From assembly GCF_026965555.1 (NCBI RefSeq), contig NZ_CP114040.1:11610001-11674000 (forward strand): 64,000 bases of DNA. The letters run 5' to 3'. Of this stretch, positions 43,457 to 52,262 are shown piece after piece (position 1 is the stretch's first letter; each line of letters starts with the position of its first letter). This DNA is from Nannocystis punicea (GTDB lineage Bacteria > Myxococcota_A > Polyangia > Nannocystales > Nannocystaceae). Position numbers and translations under genes: made by a program. The notes beneath the pieces are model-generated. The model was given only the letters and a program-made list of their open reading frames with translations. It did no database searches and had not been told where the DNA came from.

Positions 43457-44557
43457 TCACCTGTCGATGCGCTCGGCCACCGCGAACGCCCCCGCGCGCA
43501 CGACGTGATGGTCGACGATCAGCCGGTCCGCCCGCAGCGTCCCGCGGACCTCGAGGCTGTAGTCATTGTAAAATGCATCGACGACGCGGGCAGTGAGGTC
43601 GCCGCCGATCACCGCCGGCCCCTCGGTGCGGAACGACTCGCAGGTGAAGTTCCCGCCGACGAACAGGCGGCGGCCCTCGACGTTGTTGGCGTCGCCGCGG
43701 ACGGTCAGGTCGCCCGTGACCATCAGCGAGCCGATCGTCAGCTTGCCGTCGATCGTCAGGTCGCCGTGGTGGACCGCCACGCTCTTCGCCAATTTTTTGA
43801 GCGTCTTGGCCTTCGGCTCGCGCCTGGCCACTTTGCGGATCAGCTCGACGCAGGCGAACACCAGCTCGGGCCGCGTGTCGCCGTGCTCCTCGATGCTCTC
43901 GTACAGCTGGTCGATCGAGACCGAGTGCTCCTCGACGAACACGCTGTCCATGAACGAGCGCAGCGCCGCCCACGTCGCCGCGCCCACCGTCGGCGGCGGC
44001 GCCTCGGCCAGCCAGGCCGTCACTTCGGCCTCGGCCAGCTCCTTGGGCTTCTTCGGCGGCGGCGGCCGCCGCGACTTGGTCGGCAGCAGCAGCTCGACCA
44101 GCAGCGGCACCACGCCGCGGCTGTGACGCGAGGCGCGGGCCGCCGCCAGCGGCGTGCGACCGCCGACCTTGCCGCGCGGATCGACGCCCTGCTCGATCAG
44201 GAACCGGACCACCCGGTGGGCCCCGAACTCCGCCGCGCGGTGCAGCGGCGACTCGTAGCCCGTCTCCGCGCGGATGTCGGCGCCGTGCTCGATCAGCAGC
44301 TCGATCAGCGCGACGTCGTTGTGGGTGACCGCGACCAGCAGCGGCGTGTGACTGCCGTTGCGCGTGAAGTCGAGGCTGACCCCGCCGGCCAGGAGCTCGC
44401 GGATCTGGGCCACCACCGCCGTGTTCTTGGCCTGCTGACGCTGCAGCAGCTCGCGGTACTCGGCCTCGGGCAGCTCGCGCTGCTTGTAGGTCTCGGTGTA
44501 CCACAGGTCGTCGATCTGCCCGATCAGGCGCAGGAGCTCGGCTTGCTGTTCGTTCAT
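43457..44557 (-). CDS. Ankyrin-repeat protein with bactofilin-like beta-helix C terminus
   Basis: A 366-residue protein. N-terminal ~1-50 are helical; ankyrin repeats follow (~60-150: HTPLLVAVTHNDVALIELLIEHGADIR, ESPLHRAAEFGAHRVVRFLIEQGVDPR, RTPLAAARASRHSRGVVPLLVELLL). A basic Pro linker and helical domain (~160-265) lead to a parallel beta-helix-like C terminus (~275-365: GDLTIDGKLTIGSLMVTGDLTVRGDAN, then GGDLTARVVDAFYNDYSLEVRGTLRADRLIV), similar in rhythm to bactofilins. It could act as a scaffold for the neighbouring kinase: its ATG lies 5 bp after the kinase stop. No signal peptide. I infer a cytosolic scaffolding role. Confidence 0.75.
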   Translation of the reverse strand: MNEQQAELLRLIGQIDDLWYTETYKQRELPEAEYRELLQRQQAKNTAVVAQIRELLAGGVSLDFTRNGSHTPLLVAVTHNDVALIELLIEHGADIRAETGYESPLHRAAEFGAHRVVRFLIEQGVDPRGKVGGRTPLAAARASRHSRGVVPLLVELLLPTKSRRPPPPKKPKELAEAEVTAWLAEAPPPTVGAATWAALRSFMDSVFVEEHSVSIDQLYESIEEHGDTRPELVFACVELIRKVARREPKAKTLKKLAKSVAVHHGDLTIDGKLTIGSLMVTGDLTVRGDANNVEGRRLFVGGNFTCESFRTEGPAVIGGDLTARVVDAFYNDYSLEVRGTLRADRLIVDHHVVRAGAFAVAERIDR

Positions 44558-44562
44558 GTCCT

Positions 44563-45903
44563 TCAGGCCAGGTACTCGGGTGTGCCGACGCCGCCGAAGC
44601 GGGTCGCCAGAGTGCGGACGAACGCCGCCAGCCACGGCTGCATCGCGTCGAGCTCGCGCTCGATCGTCTTCCTGGTCACGACCACCAGCTCGCTGTCGGT
44701 GAGGGCGACCACGCTGGCGGTGCGCGGCGAGGCGGCCAGGATGGCGGTCTCGCCGAACACGTCGCCGGGGCCGAGCTGACGCAGCACCACCCTGCCCTGG
44801 CCGACATTCTTGAACACCTGCAGCTTGCCGGCGCGGACGATGTAGGCCGCCTCGCCGACCTCGCCCTCGCGGATGACGAGCTCACCGGCGGCGACGCTGG
44901 TGACGGCGAAGCTGCCGCCGCCGCGCAGGAGCGCCTTGATGTCCTCGATGAGGTCGTCGACGCGGGGGTAGCGGTCGTCGGGCTTGACCGCCAGGGCCTT
45001 CATGCAGATCCGCACCAGCTCGGGCGGGAAGCTGATCTCGGGGCCGACGACGACGTCGGGCGAGGTGACCTCGCCGCGCTGGGCCATCTTCAGCACGCGC
45101 TTGGGGTCGGGGTCCTGGTAGAGCGGTCGGCCGGTGAGCAGCTCGAACAGCAGGCCGCCGAGCAGGAACACGTCGGAGCGCTCGTCGAGCGACTTGCGGC
45201 GGCCCATCGCCTGCTCGGGCGACATGTACTCGGGCGTGCCCCAGACGATGTTGTCGGCCTCCTCGGGGCGCAGCGGCGGCAGGCTCTCGCGCGCCCACGC
45301 CTCCTCGCTGCCGGGCGGCGGCGGCAGCAGGAACGCGTTGCCCCAGTCCATCACGAACACCTGGCCGTAGGCGCCGACCATGATGTTGGCGGTCTTGATG
45401 TCGCAGTGGAGCACGCCGCGGCTGTGGGCGAAGGCGACGCCGTCGCACACCTTGACGAACGCGTCGAGGCGGCGCTGCAGCTGGTCGGGCGTGCGCGCCG
45501 GGCGGCCGCCGATCAGCGAGTAGAGCGAGCGGCCCTCGATGAGCTTCATGGTGAAGAAGATGCCGCCCTCTGGGTCGCGGCCGAGCTCGTAGATCGGGGC
45601 GATGTTGGGGTGGTCGAGCTGGCCCGAGACCTGGGCCTCGCGGATGAACGCGTGGACCAGCAAGTAATAGTTGTACGAGCCGGCCTGGAGGGTCTTGAGC
45701 GCCATGCGGCGCTGCAGCGACTTGTCGAAGGCGACCCGGACCGAGCCGACGCCGCCGGCCGCGATGACATCGCCGATCCGGAGGTGGTTCATCGCCGTCG
45801 GCAGCACCGACTGGACCAGCGCGCGGGTGCGAGGGTCGAGCGTGATCACCTCGCCGTCGAGGCCGACGACGGTGATCGGGATGTCCACGGTCTCCTCGAG
45901 CAT
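44563..45903 (-). CDS. Serine/threonine kinase with C-terminal cyclic-nucleotide-binding domain
   Basis: A 446-residue soluble kinase. Kinase domain (~40-310): GGVGSVRVAFD, Lys70 in MALKTL, HCDIKTAN (Asp168; HRD is changed to HCD), DWG instead of DFG (186-188), and GTPEYMSPEQ. A cyclic-nucleotide-binding domain (~335-440) follows, with VIREGEVGEAAYIVRAGKLQVF and the phosphate-binding cassette FGETAILAASPRTASVVALTDSELVVV. In that cassette the usual R-x-A is RTA, consistent with binding. cAMP or cGMP probably regulates the kinase, as in PKG-like layouts. Middle gene of an MBL / kinase / ankyrin operon (gaps of 28 and 5 bp). No membrane helix. Confidence 0.93.
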   Translation of the reverse strand: MLEETVDIPITVVGLDGEVITLDPRTRALVQSVLPTAMNHLRIGDVIAAGGVGSVRVAFDKSLQRRMALKTLQAGSYNYYLLVHAFIREAQVSGQLDHPNIAPIYELGRDPEGGIFFTMKLIEGRSLYSLIGGRPARTPDQLQRRLDAFVKVCDGVAFAHSRGVLHCDIKTANIMVGAYGQVFVMDWGNAFLLPPPPGSEEAWARESLPPLRPEEADNIVWGTPEYMSPEQAMGRRKSLDERSDVFLLGGLLFELLTGRPLYQDPDPKRVLKMAQRGEVTSPDVVVGPEISFPPELVRICMKALAVKPDDRYPRVDDLIEDIKALLRGGGSFAVTSVAAGELVIREGEVGEAAYIVRAGKLQVFKNVGQGRVVLRQLGPGDVFGETAILAASPRTASVVALTDSELVVVTRKTIERELDAMQPWLAAFVRTLATRFGGVGTPEYLA

Positions 45904-45931
45904 CGCGCTCGACCCTATCACGCGGCCGCGC

Positions 45932-47242
45932 TCATCGCATCCGCTGCAGCTGGTACTGCAGCTGTCGCAGACCGCCGCGCATGCGGGCCCGCAGGTGCCC
46001 GAGGTTGCGCCGCGTCAGCAGCTGCCGCGGCCGCAGGTAGACCTCGGCGTTGAACATCGACAGGAGGATCCGGTGGCGGCGCCAGTTGGGCGCCCCGCGC
46101 AGGACCCGGAGCCGCGCCGACACGCCGAGCGTCTGCAGGCCGAACGGCTGCGTCAGCGCGAACAGCAGCGGCTGCCCGCACACCTCGACGTCGACCGGCA
46201 CCCCGCTCACCTCCTCGCAGCGGCCGTGCGCGAGGTCGAGGCGCAGCGTGACGTCGAGGTCGCGCACGCGGATCGTCACCGGCCCGAGCCACGCGCGCAG
46301 CAGCCACGCCGGGTAGTGCTCGGCGAGGCGACCGGCGAGCGCGTCGGCGGCGGCGACGAGCGCGGGCAGCTCGACCGGCGCCGGCGGGTCGAGCGGGGCC
46401 GCGTCCGCGCGCGCGAAGGCCTCGTCCCAGAGCTGCAGCGCCGGCCGCGAGTCCCACGCGCGCCCGACCTCGTAGACGTCGCCCGGCGCGAGCACGTCGA
46501 CGCGCAGGCCGAGGTGCTCGAACGCCGCCGCGACGCGCCGCGGCGTGTTGGCGTACGCGTTCATGTACGCGTTGTCCTCGCACGAGAAGCGGACGAAGCT
46601 GGCGATCGGCACCGTCGCCTCGGCGCCGAGGTCGCGATGGTTGGCGATCATGCTGTCGACGATCGCCCGGGCCTTCCGCGGCAGGCGCTGCTCGCGGTCG
46701 GCCTCGCCGCCGTAGCCCGCCAGCGAGAACTGGTTCAGCACCACCTGCGCCGGCCCGAGGTCGCCGCGGATCAGCCGGCAGTCGTCGGCGTCGGCCTCGG
46801 CGTCGTTGACGTTCACGAGACATGTCCCATCGGCCATGACCGCAAGGACAGAGTCCATCTGGCCGACCTGGTAGCAGTAGACCTGCAGCCCCGGGCGCAG
46901 GTCGACCAGCCCGCGGTGCGGCAGCAGGCGGACGGCGGCGAAGCCGAGGCGGGCGAACGCCTGCGGCATCTTGTCGGTCGGCATCTGCTGAAACAGCAGG
47001 GTGACGCGGCGCTTGAACGCCGCCGGCAGGTCGCGCAGCGTCGGCAGGTGGAAGTGGTCGGGGTGCTCGTGCGAGACCCAGACGTAGTCGACCTTCTCGA
47101 GCAGCGCCGGATCCCACGCCGGCGGCACCAGCAGCGACCACGAATTATTGAAGACCTTGCCGCCGAGCCACGGGTCGGTCCAGATCGTCGCGCCGCCGGC
47201 CTCGATCAGCAGCGACGCGTGGGCGACCAGTCGCAGCTTCAT
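45932..47242 (-). CDS. MBL-fold metallo-hydrolase
   Basis: A 436-residue metallo-beta-lactamase-fold protein. The metal motif is SHEHPDHFHLPTL (~57-69), preceded by the first strands VAHASLLIEAGGATIWTDPWLGGKVF and followed by FARLGFAAVRLLPHRG and DADDCRLIRGDLG. The length and layout recall CMP-Neu5Ac/N-acetylmuramate-hydroxylase-like or UlaG-like MBL proteins rather than lactamases. The C-terminal half (~230-435) has a distinct helical/beta domain ending in a basic tail (RRNLGHLRARMRGGLRQLQYQLQRMR). Substrate unknown. First gene of the operon with the cyclic-nucleotide kinase and ankyrin protein. ATG 47240-47242 begins exactly at the MBL fold. Confidence 0.82.
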   Translation of the reverse strand: MKLRLVAHASLLIEAGGATIWTDPWLGGKVFNNSWSLLVPPAWDPALLEKVDYVWVSHEHPDHFHLPTLRDLPAAFKRRVTLLFQQMPTDKMPQAFARLGFAAVRLLPHRGLVDLRPGLQVYCYQVGQMDSVLAVMADGTCLVNVNDAEADADDCRLIRGDLGPAQVVLNQFSLAGYGGEADREQRLPRKARAIVDSMIANHRDLGAEATVPIASFVRFSCEDNAYMNAYANTPRRVAAAFEHLGLRVDVLAPGDVYEVGRAWDSRPALQLWDEAFARADAAPLDPPAPVELPALVAAADALAGRLAEHYPAWLLRAWLGPVTIRVRDLDVTLRLDLAHGRCEEVSGVPVDVEVCGQPLLFALTQPFGLQTLGVSARLRVLRGAPNWRRHRILLSMFNAEVYLRPRQLLTRRNLGHLRARMRGGLRQLQYQLQRMR

Positions 47243-47410
47243 CGCCGACCCTCGCGGGCTCTTCGTCCGCCGGCGTGATCGACCGATCGCACGGCGAAGC
47301 TCGACGCGATCACCAACTCAGGCATGCCCGTCCTCGATCCTTTCGATCACGGTAGCAAGCGGCCCAGGTCCTGCCAACCGCGGCTCGCGCCAGCCCGAGG
47401 TCTTCAGGCC

Positions 47411-48121
47411 TCACCCGCCGAGATCGAGCTCTCCGAGGTGCTCCGTGGCGTTCTGGACCTGGATGTCCCATCGGCCATCCGGGCGGTGGCGCAGGCGATA
47501 GACGCCGGCGAGCGAGACCGGCAGGGTGGACGCCTCGGCCTGGGGCATGCCGGTGAGCGCGGCGATCACGGCCTTGATCACGCCCTTGTGCAGCACTGCG
47601 ACCGCGCGCGGGCACGCGGGCACGGCCAGGACCCTGCGCGCGCCGGCCTGCACGCGGTCCCAGAACGCCTGGCGCGACTCGCCGCCGGGGTAGGTGAAGC
47701 CCATGCCCTCGGCGAGGTAGCGGCTGTGGCCGGCGGGGTCGCGTGCGGCGACCTCGTCGAAGGTCAGGCCCTCCCACTGACCGAAGTCGACCTCCGCGAA
47801 CTCGGGGACCACGGTGACCGGCGGCGGCGGGCGCTGGCCGCCGGCCACCAGCGCCGCCGCGGCCCGCGAGCGCTGCAGCGGCGACGCCAGCACCGCCGCG
47901 AAGCCGGGCTCGGCCGCCAGCGCGGCTGCCACGCGCTCGATCTGCTGCAGGCCCAGCGACGAGAGCGCCACGTCCGTGGCCCCGTGGAGGCGGATCGACG
48001 ACTGGCCCACGGTCTCGCCGTGGCGGACCAGCACGAGCTCGGCCGGGAGTGGTGATGCGGGGCGCAGGCGGCCTGGGTACGCGAGGTCGGCGGGTCCGTC
48101 AACGGCCGCGGGCGTGCACAC
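47411..48121 (-). CDS. Histidine phosphatase (phosphoglycerate-mutase superfamily)
   Basis: A 236-residue phosphatase. The RHG motif LVRHGETVGQSS at ~31-42 gives the phospho-acceptor His, followed by DVALSSLGLQQIERVAAAL, SPLQRSRAAAALV, EFAEVDFGQWEGLTFDEV and the distal VAVLHKGVIKAVIAALTG (second His). It most resembles GpmB/CobC-type broad histidine phosphatases. The start is GTG 48119-48121; a slightly Pro/Ala-rich N-terminal extension of ~25 residues precedes the core and could be removed if translation starts later. Divergent from the XRE-cupin gene across 48 bp. Confidence 0.88.
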   Translation of the reverse strand: MCTPAAVDGPADLAYPGRLRPASPLPAELVLVRHGETVGQSSIRLHGATDVALSSLGLQQIERVAAALAAEPGFAAVLASPLQRSRAAAALVAGGQRPPPPVTVVPEFAEVDFGQWEGLTFDEVAARDPAGHSRYLAEGMGFTYPGGESRQAFWDRVQAGARRVLAVPACPRAVAVLHKGVIKAVIAALTGMPQAEASTLPVSLAGVYRLRHRPDGRWDIQVQNATEHLGELDLGG

Positions 48122-48169
48122 GCCGCGCTTGCGGACGCGGCGGCCTCTGACATATAACGAACCCGCGAA

Positions 48170-48892
48170 ATGGCCTCACGAACGCCACGTCGCCCGGCTT
48201 CGGAGGCTGTTCCTGCTGGGAGCGCGTCGCGCCCCGCGGGGGCCGAGGGTGCGCGGGCGGAGCCCGAGTCCGGCGGCCGCTCCGCTCCCGAGAGCGCGTC
48301 GGAGATCGCGCTGCTCGGCGAGGGCGACATCGGCGCGGCCGAGCTGACGCGCCGGCTGGCCGACAACATCCGCACCCTCCGCAAGGCCCGCGGCTACTCG
48401 CTCGACGACATGGCCCGAAGGTCAGGTGTCTCGCGGGCCAGCCTGTCGCAGGTCGAGACCGCCAAGACAAACCCGACGATCGCCATCCTGTGGAAGATCG
48501 CCGCCGGCCTCGAGGTGCCGTTCTCGGCCCTCCTCGGCGCCGACAAGACCGAGCGCGTCAGCGTCCTCCGCCGCCCCGACCAGCGGGTCCTGCGGTCGGC
48601 CGACGGCCAGCTCGAGAGCCGCCCGCTCACCCCCGCCGGCACTCTCGGCGGCGTCGAGGTCTACGAGCTGCGCCTGGCCCCCCGCGCGGTCCACAGCTCC
48701 GAGCCCCACGCCCCCGGCACCGGCGAGAGCGTCACCGTCCTGGTCGGCCAGCTGCGCCTGCGCGTCGCCGAGGAGGTCCACGACCTCGCCGCCGGCGACA
48801 CCGCCAGCTTCGCCGCCGACGTCCCGCACAGCTACGAGAACCCGGGCCGCACCCACACGCTGGTCCACAACGTCATCGTCTACCAGCGCTGA
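48170..48892 (+). CDS. XRE-cupin transcriptional regulator
   Basis: A 240-residue regulator: Ala/Pro/Glu-rich N-terminal ~55 residues, XRE helix-turn-helix (~60-118: LADNIRTLRKARGYSLDDMARRSGVSRASLSQVETAKTNPTIAILWKIAAGLEVPFSALL), and a C-terminal cupin (~150-240: APHAPGTGESVTVLVGQLRLRVAEEVHDLAAGDTASFAADVPHSYENPG). This is the PuuR/HipB-like XRE-cupin family that senses small molecules, often amines or amino acids, through the cupin. The core RSGVSRASLSQVE at the recognition helix coincides with a dispersed palindrome at ~48410-48430. Start ATG 48170. Confidence 0.92.
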   Translation: MASRTPRRPASEAVPAGSASRPAGAEGARAEPESGGRSAPESASEIALLGEGDIGAAELTRRLADNIRTLRKARGYSLDDMARRSGVSRASLSQVETAKTNPTIAILWKIAAGLEVPFSALLGADKTERVSVLRRPDQRVLRSADGQLESRPLTPAGTLGGVEVYELRLAPRAVHSSEPHAPGTGESVTVLVGQLRLRVAEEVHDLAAGDTASFAADVPHSYENPGRTHTLVHNVIVYQR

Positions 48893-49245
48893 GCCGGACC
48901 TGTCCCTCGGGCCAGGCGCGGCGAAGAGCTTCGGAGCATCGCCCGCCAGCCTCGCCCGCGCTACGCTGCTCCGAAGCCTGTCCCTTGGCGCAGGTCATCT
49001 GCCACGGGTCCCCGCCGCGCGCCGGGTGCCAGCGAAGGCCGCCCGGCGGACGCAGCCGCGACTCGAGTCCTGAGGCCCCGCCGCGATGCCACGGTCGAGC
49101 CACGACCTGTCCCTCCGAGTAGGTTGCTCCGCGCGCGGCTCACCACTGCGCGCCACCCCTCGGCGCAGTCGATCGCATGGGAGGCGCCCCCGACGCGAAG
49201 CCGGAGACCTGTCCCTCAGGACAGGCCAAAGCAGCGCCCGGCGCC
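48893..49245. repeat. Convergent gap rich in CCTGTCC-type palindromes
   Basis: No gene is visible in 353 bp between the XRE-cupin and rnhA genes. Related elements recur at ~48899 (cctgtccctcgggccagg), ~48977 (cctgtcccttggcgcagg), ~49106 (cctgtccctccgagtagg) and 49208-49225 (CCTGTCC-ctca-GGACAGG, a perfect 7-bp stem). The last is 20 bp past the rnhA stop and could be its terminator. Confidence 0.6.
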
Positions 49246-49770
49246 TCAGCGCTTGACCGCGAGGCTGGGCGCGTCGCCCACGGAGATCCTGTCCTTCGGG
49301 GCATACCCGCTGCGAGCCGCGTCGCGGGCCGCCACGGCCAGCCGGTCGCAGCGCTCGTTCTCCGGGTGGCCGGAGTGGCCGCGGACCCAGTGGAAGCGGA
49401 TCTTGTGGGTGGCGAGGAAGCCGTCGAGGGTCTGCCACAGGTCCTGGTTCTTGACCGGCTGGCGGTCGGCGGTGCGCCAGCCGGCGCGCTTCCACCCGGC
49501 CATCCATTCGGACATGCCCTTCAGGACATATTGCGAGTCCGAGTAGAGGTCGACCGTCATCGGCCGGCGCAGCGCAGTCAGCCCGCGGATGACCGCCATC
49601 AGCTCCATGCGGTTGTTGGTGGTGTGCGGCTCGCCGCCGGACTCCTCGCGCTGCTTGGCGCTGGCCGGGTGGATCAGCACGTAGGCCCAGCCGCCCGGGC
49701 CGGGGTTCCCGGCGCAGGCGCCGTCGGTATACAAGAGGACATACGCGAGACGCGGGTCGTCCGGTTGCAT
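49246..49770 (-). CDS. rnhA: Ribonuclease HI
   Basis: A 174-residue RNase HI that removes RNA from RNA/DNA hybrids. The DEDD catalytic acids are visible: Asp16 in YTDGACAGNPG, Glu56 in NNRMELMAV, Asp78 in YSDSQYV, and the last Asp in ENERCDRLAV (~142). The conserved WVRGHSGHP precedes it. A short C-terminal extension (~155-174) follows. No signal or fusion; length is close to the typical ~155. Its stop codon is followed by the CCTGTCC hairpin. Start ATG 49768-49770. Confidence 0.96.
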   Translation of the reverse strand: MQPDDPRLAYVLLYTDGACAGNPGPGGWAYVLIHPASAKQREESGGEPHTTNNRMELMAVIRGLTALRRPMTVDLYSDSQYVLKGMSEWMAGWKRAGWRTADRQPVKNQDLWQTLDGFLATHKIRFHWVRGHSGHPENERCDRLAVAARDAARSGYAPKDRISVGDAPSLAVKR

Positions 49771-49811
49771 CTGCGCCGCAAGCTACCCGACCCGCGCCCC
49801 GCTGCCAACCT

Positions 49812-50633
49812 CTACAGGTCGAAGCCGCAGCACTCCGCGGCCGCCTGGGCCTGCGCCTCGGGCTCGGCGGCGCAGAGACCGGGCTCGGCCGGGCACGTGC
49901 CCTGCGGCTCGTCACCGACCAGACACGTGCAGGTGTCGCCCTCGCAGCTGAACTCGATGGTCGGCTGGTCGGGGCACTCCTGGCCGATCGAGCAGCTGCT
50001 GATGCCGTCGCCCCCGACGAAGCCGGAGCAGGTGTCGGCGCCCTCGCAGGACGTGCCCATGGCGTCGAACTCGTCCTGACACGGGCCGAACTCCTCGGTG
50101 TCGAGCGCCTTCATCAGCTCGTCGCAGGTCATGGTGCCGATGCAGGTGTTGAACGCGACCGTGACGTCGAGGCAGCCCTCGCCCTCGCCCAGCGCGCTCG
50201 AGCAGTCGCCCTTGCACGCGTCCACGCTGGGGAACGGCGGCATCGGGAAGCACTCGAAGAACTTCTCGCAGGCCGCCATGCAGGCCGCGTCGAGCTCGGG
50301 CGGGGCCGGCTCACCGGTGTCGGTGTCGACCGGCTCGGTGGTGGTCCCGACGCTCGTCGTCTCGTCGGGCGCGGTCGTCTCGCCGCCCATCGTGCCCGCG
50401 GTCTCGGTCCCGGTCGCGCTGCCCTCGGTCGGCGTGCCGGTCGACGTCGGCGTGTTCGTCGTCGCCTCGGTGCTCGGCTCCGTCGCCGTGCTCGGCTCCG
50501 TCGCCGTGCTCGGCTCCGTCGCCGTGCCCGTGGTGCTGTCCGTCTCGTTCTCCTTCGCGGGGCACGCCGCCAGCGTCAGCGTGCAGGTGGCGAGGAGGAG
50601 CGCGCGAAGGTTCGTGTGAAGCGTAAGGCTCAT
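49812..50633 (-). CDS. Thr-rich, Cys-rich lipoprotein
   Basis: A 273-residue exported lipoprotein: signal peptide LRALLLATCTLTLAAC with lipobox LAAC at ~24, then a low-complexity region of Thr, Glu, Pro and Ser (~28-105) with repeats of the TEPSTA type, a likely flexible or wall-spanning stalk. The C-terminal ~165 residues hold about 18 cysteines (AACMAACEKFFECF, CKGDCSSALGEGEGC, CEGADTCSG), as in disulphide-rich secreted proteins of this group. No enzyme motif is evident. Direct 18-bp repeats encode TEPSTA near 50470-50520. Probably surface-exposed; the ligand is unknown. Confidence 0.78.
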   Translation of the reverse strand: MSLTLHTNLRALLLATCTLTLAACPAKENETDSTTGTATEPSTATEPSTATEPSTEATTNTPTSTGTPTEGSATGTETAGTMGGETTAPDETTSVGTTTEPVDTDTGEPAPPELDAACMAACEKFFECFPMPPFPSVDACKGDCSSALGEGEGCLDVTVAFNTCIGTMTCDELMKALDTEEFGPCQDEFDAMGTSCEGADTCSGFVGGDGISSCSIGQECPDQPTIEFSCEGDTCTCLVGDEPQGTCPAEPGLCAAEPEAQAQAAAECCGFDL

Positions 50634-50686
50634 GCGGCGAAGGGTGCGCCGGGCGACCTTTGAAGTCCAGGCGCGATGTCGTGCCC

Positions 50687-52021
50687 TCAACCGACGCGGT
50701 GCAGCTTCTCGTAGAGGCCCGGGAACACGCCCTGCGGATCGAGACGTCGTTTTGCCGCCGCGTAGTTGGCCTCGTCGTAGATCGAGAAGAAGCGCTCGCG
50801 GGTGTAGTGATTGCGCGAGATCAGCGTCTTCACGCCGTCGCATGCGTACGTCTGCTCCTCGAACACCTGCGACCAGTCGCGGTCCGGCTCGCCGTTGGGC
50901 ATGCCGTAGATCGCACAGTCCACCAGCAAGGGATCGCCGATCTTGTCGACCATCGCCGGGCTGAGCCACGGATACCACCTCGGCAGACGGTAAGGGATCA
51001 CCCAAAGCGGATAGAAGCGCGGCTCGCGGGCGTACCACCCGTAGAAGTCGAGGATCCGCCGGTGCGGCACGAACAGGTCGACGACGACGTCGGGCCGCCG
51101 CTTGAGCGCGCCGAGCAGCGGCGCGAGCCGGTTCGACCAGCGTATTAGGTTGGTCGAGCCCAGCACCTGCTTGCCGACCAAGGCGCGCACCAGCCGGTTC
51201 TCGAGCCCGGGGACCGTGCGCGTCAGCCAGTGACACTCGGTGTCGTAGCGGAAGAAGTAGTCGCGCGTCCGCAGGTAGTCGACCGCGCGCGCCCGCGTGC
51301 TCTTGTAGAAGATGTCGAGCCGGCGGTAGTCGCTGACGTACGGGGCCCGGGCCACGTACCGCCCCAGGCACAGCACCAGCTCCTCCGGCCCGTGGACGAT
51401 GCCGTCGATGAACTCGTAGGCGTTCGCCTCGCAGTGGGCCCGCATCGCCGCGAAGTAGCTGCCGGGGTCGCGGTGCCGCTCGTAGGTCAGCTCGACGAAC
51501 GGCTCGGCCGGCACCAGCTCGAACTCGAGGCGCGTCACGATCGCCAGCGTCCCGTACGAGCCGTGGACCATGTCGTAGAGCAGCGACTCGTGCTCGCGCG
51601 AGCAGGTGATGACCTCGCCCGCCCCGCTCACCAGCTCGAGCTCGCGGCAAGTGTCGTGGAAGCCGCCGACCCGGAACGAGCTCGACTCGACCGCGCACCC
51701 GGCCACCGCCCCGCCGATCGTGATGCCCTCGAGCTCCGGCACCACCGCGGGCACCAGTCCCATCGGCAATGTCGCATCGACCAGGTCCGCGAACGTCAGC
51801 CCGGGCTCGGCCACGCAGCGCCGCGCCTCGCGGTCGATGTGCAGCACCCTGCGCAGCCCCGACACGTCGATCGCCGGGCTGTGGAAGCGACGGTCGCCCG
51901 GCAGCGGCACCACGTGGTGCACCCCGCCCTTGTCGATGTGCACCCGCTCGCCCCGGCTCGTCCGCTCGCGGACCTCGGCGGCGATGGCATGGACGCGGGC
52001 CTCGTGCTCGGCGGCGATCAT
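50687..52021 (-). CDS. DHCR24-like FAD-binding oxidoreductase (sterol reductase family)
   Basis: A 444-residue protein of the FAD_binding_4 family closely resembling eukaryotic 24-dehydrocholesterol reductase (DHCR24). Shared blocks include VVPELEGITIGGAVAG followed by AVESSSFRVGG (DHCR24: LPELDDLTVGG then GIESSSHKYG), CRELELVSGAGEVI, SYGTLAIVTRLEFELVPA and the end PQGVFPGLYEKLHRV (DHCR24: QDAFPEVYDKI). The protein is slightly shorter than the 516-residue human enzyme because the N-terminal membrane segment is lacking. The expected reaction is NADPH-dependent reduction of the sterol side-chain C24 double bond, but other lactone/sugar oxidases share the fold. Start ATG 52019-52021 with GGGG just before it; a TTG gives 12 extra residues. 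Confidence 0.82.
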   Translation of the reverse strand: MIAAEHEARVHAIAAEVRERTSRGERVHIDKGGVHHVVPLPGDRRFHSPAIDVSGLRRVLHIDREARRCVAEPGLTFADLVDATLPMGLVPAVVPELEGITIGGAVAGCAVESSSFRVGGFHDTCRELELVSGAGEVITCSREHESLLYDMVHGSYGTLAIVTRLEFELVPAEPFVELTYERHRDPGSYFAAMRAHCEANAYEFIDGIVHGPEELVLCLGRYVARAPYVSDYRRLDIFYKSTRARAVDYLRTRDYFFRYDTECHWLTRTVPGLENRLVRALVGKQVLGSTNLIRWSNRLAPLLGALKRRPDVVVDLFVPHRRILDFYGWYAREPRFYPLWVIPYRLPRWYPWLSPAMVDKIGDPLLVDCAIYGMPNGEPDRDWSQVFEEQTYACDGVKTLISRNHYTRERFFSIYDEANYAAAKRRLDPQGVFPGLYEKLHRVG

Positions 52022-52262
52022 CCCCGGGAGTGTTTTGGTTCCGGCCCGCGCGAGCAACCCCGGGCCGGCGAATTACCGCCGCAGAACGACGTGAAGCAGC
52101 ATCCCGTGCCACGAGCCCGACCATCGATTCGCCGGTCCGACCCAGACCCGAAGCCGGGCGCTTCTCCGGAAATTAACGCGAACAGCCCCGCGGCGCGAGG
52201 CGCCGGGGGCCGTCGGGAGCGGACAGGAGGGCCGCCGAGGAGTCGGGCCTGCGGCCCGGGAC

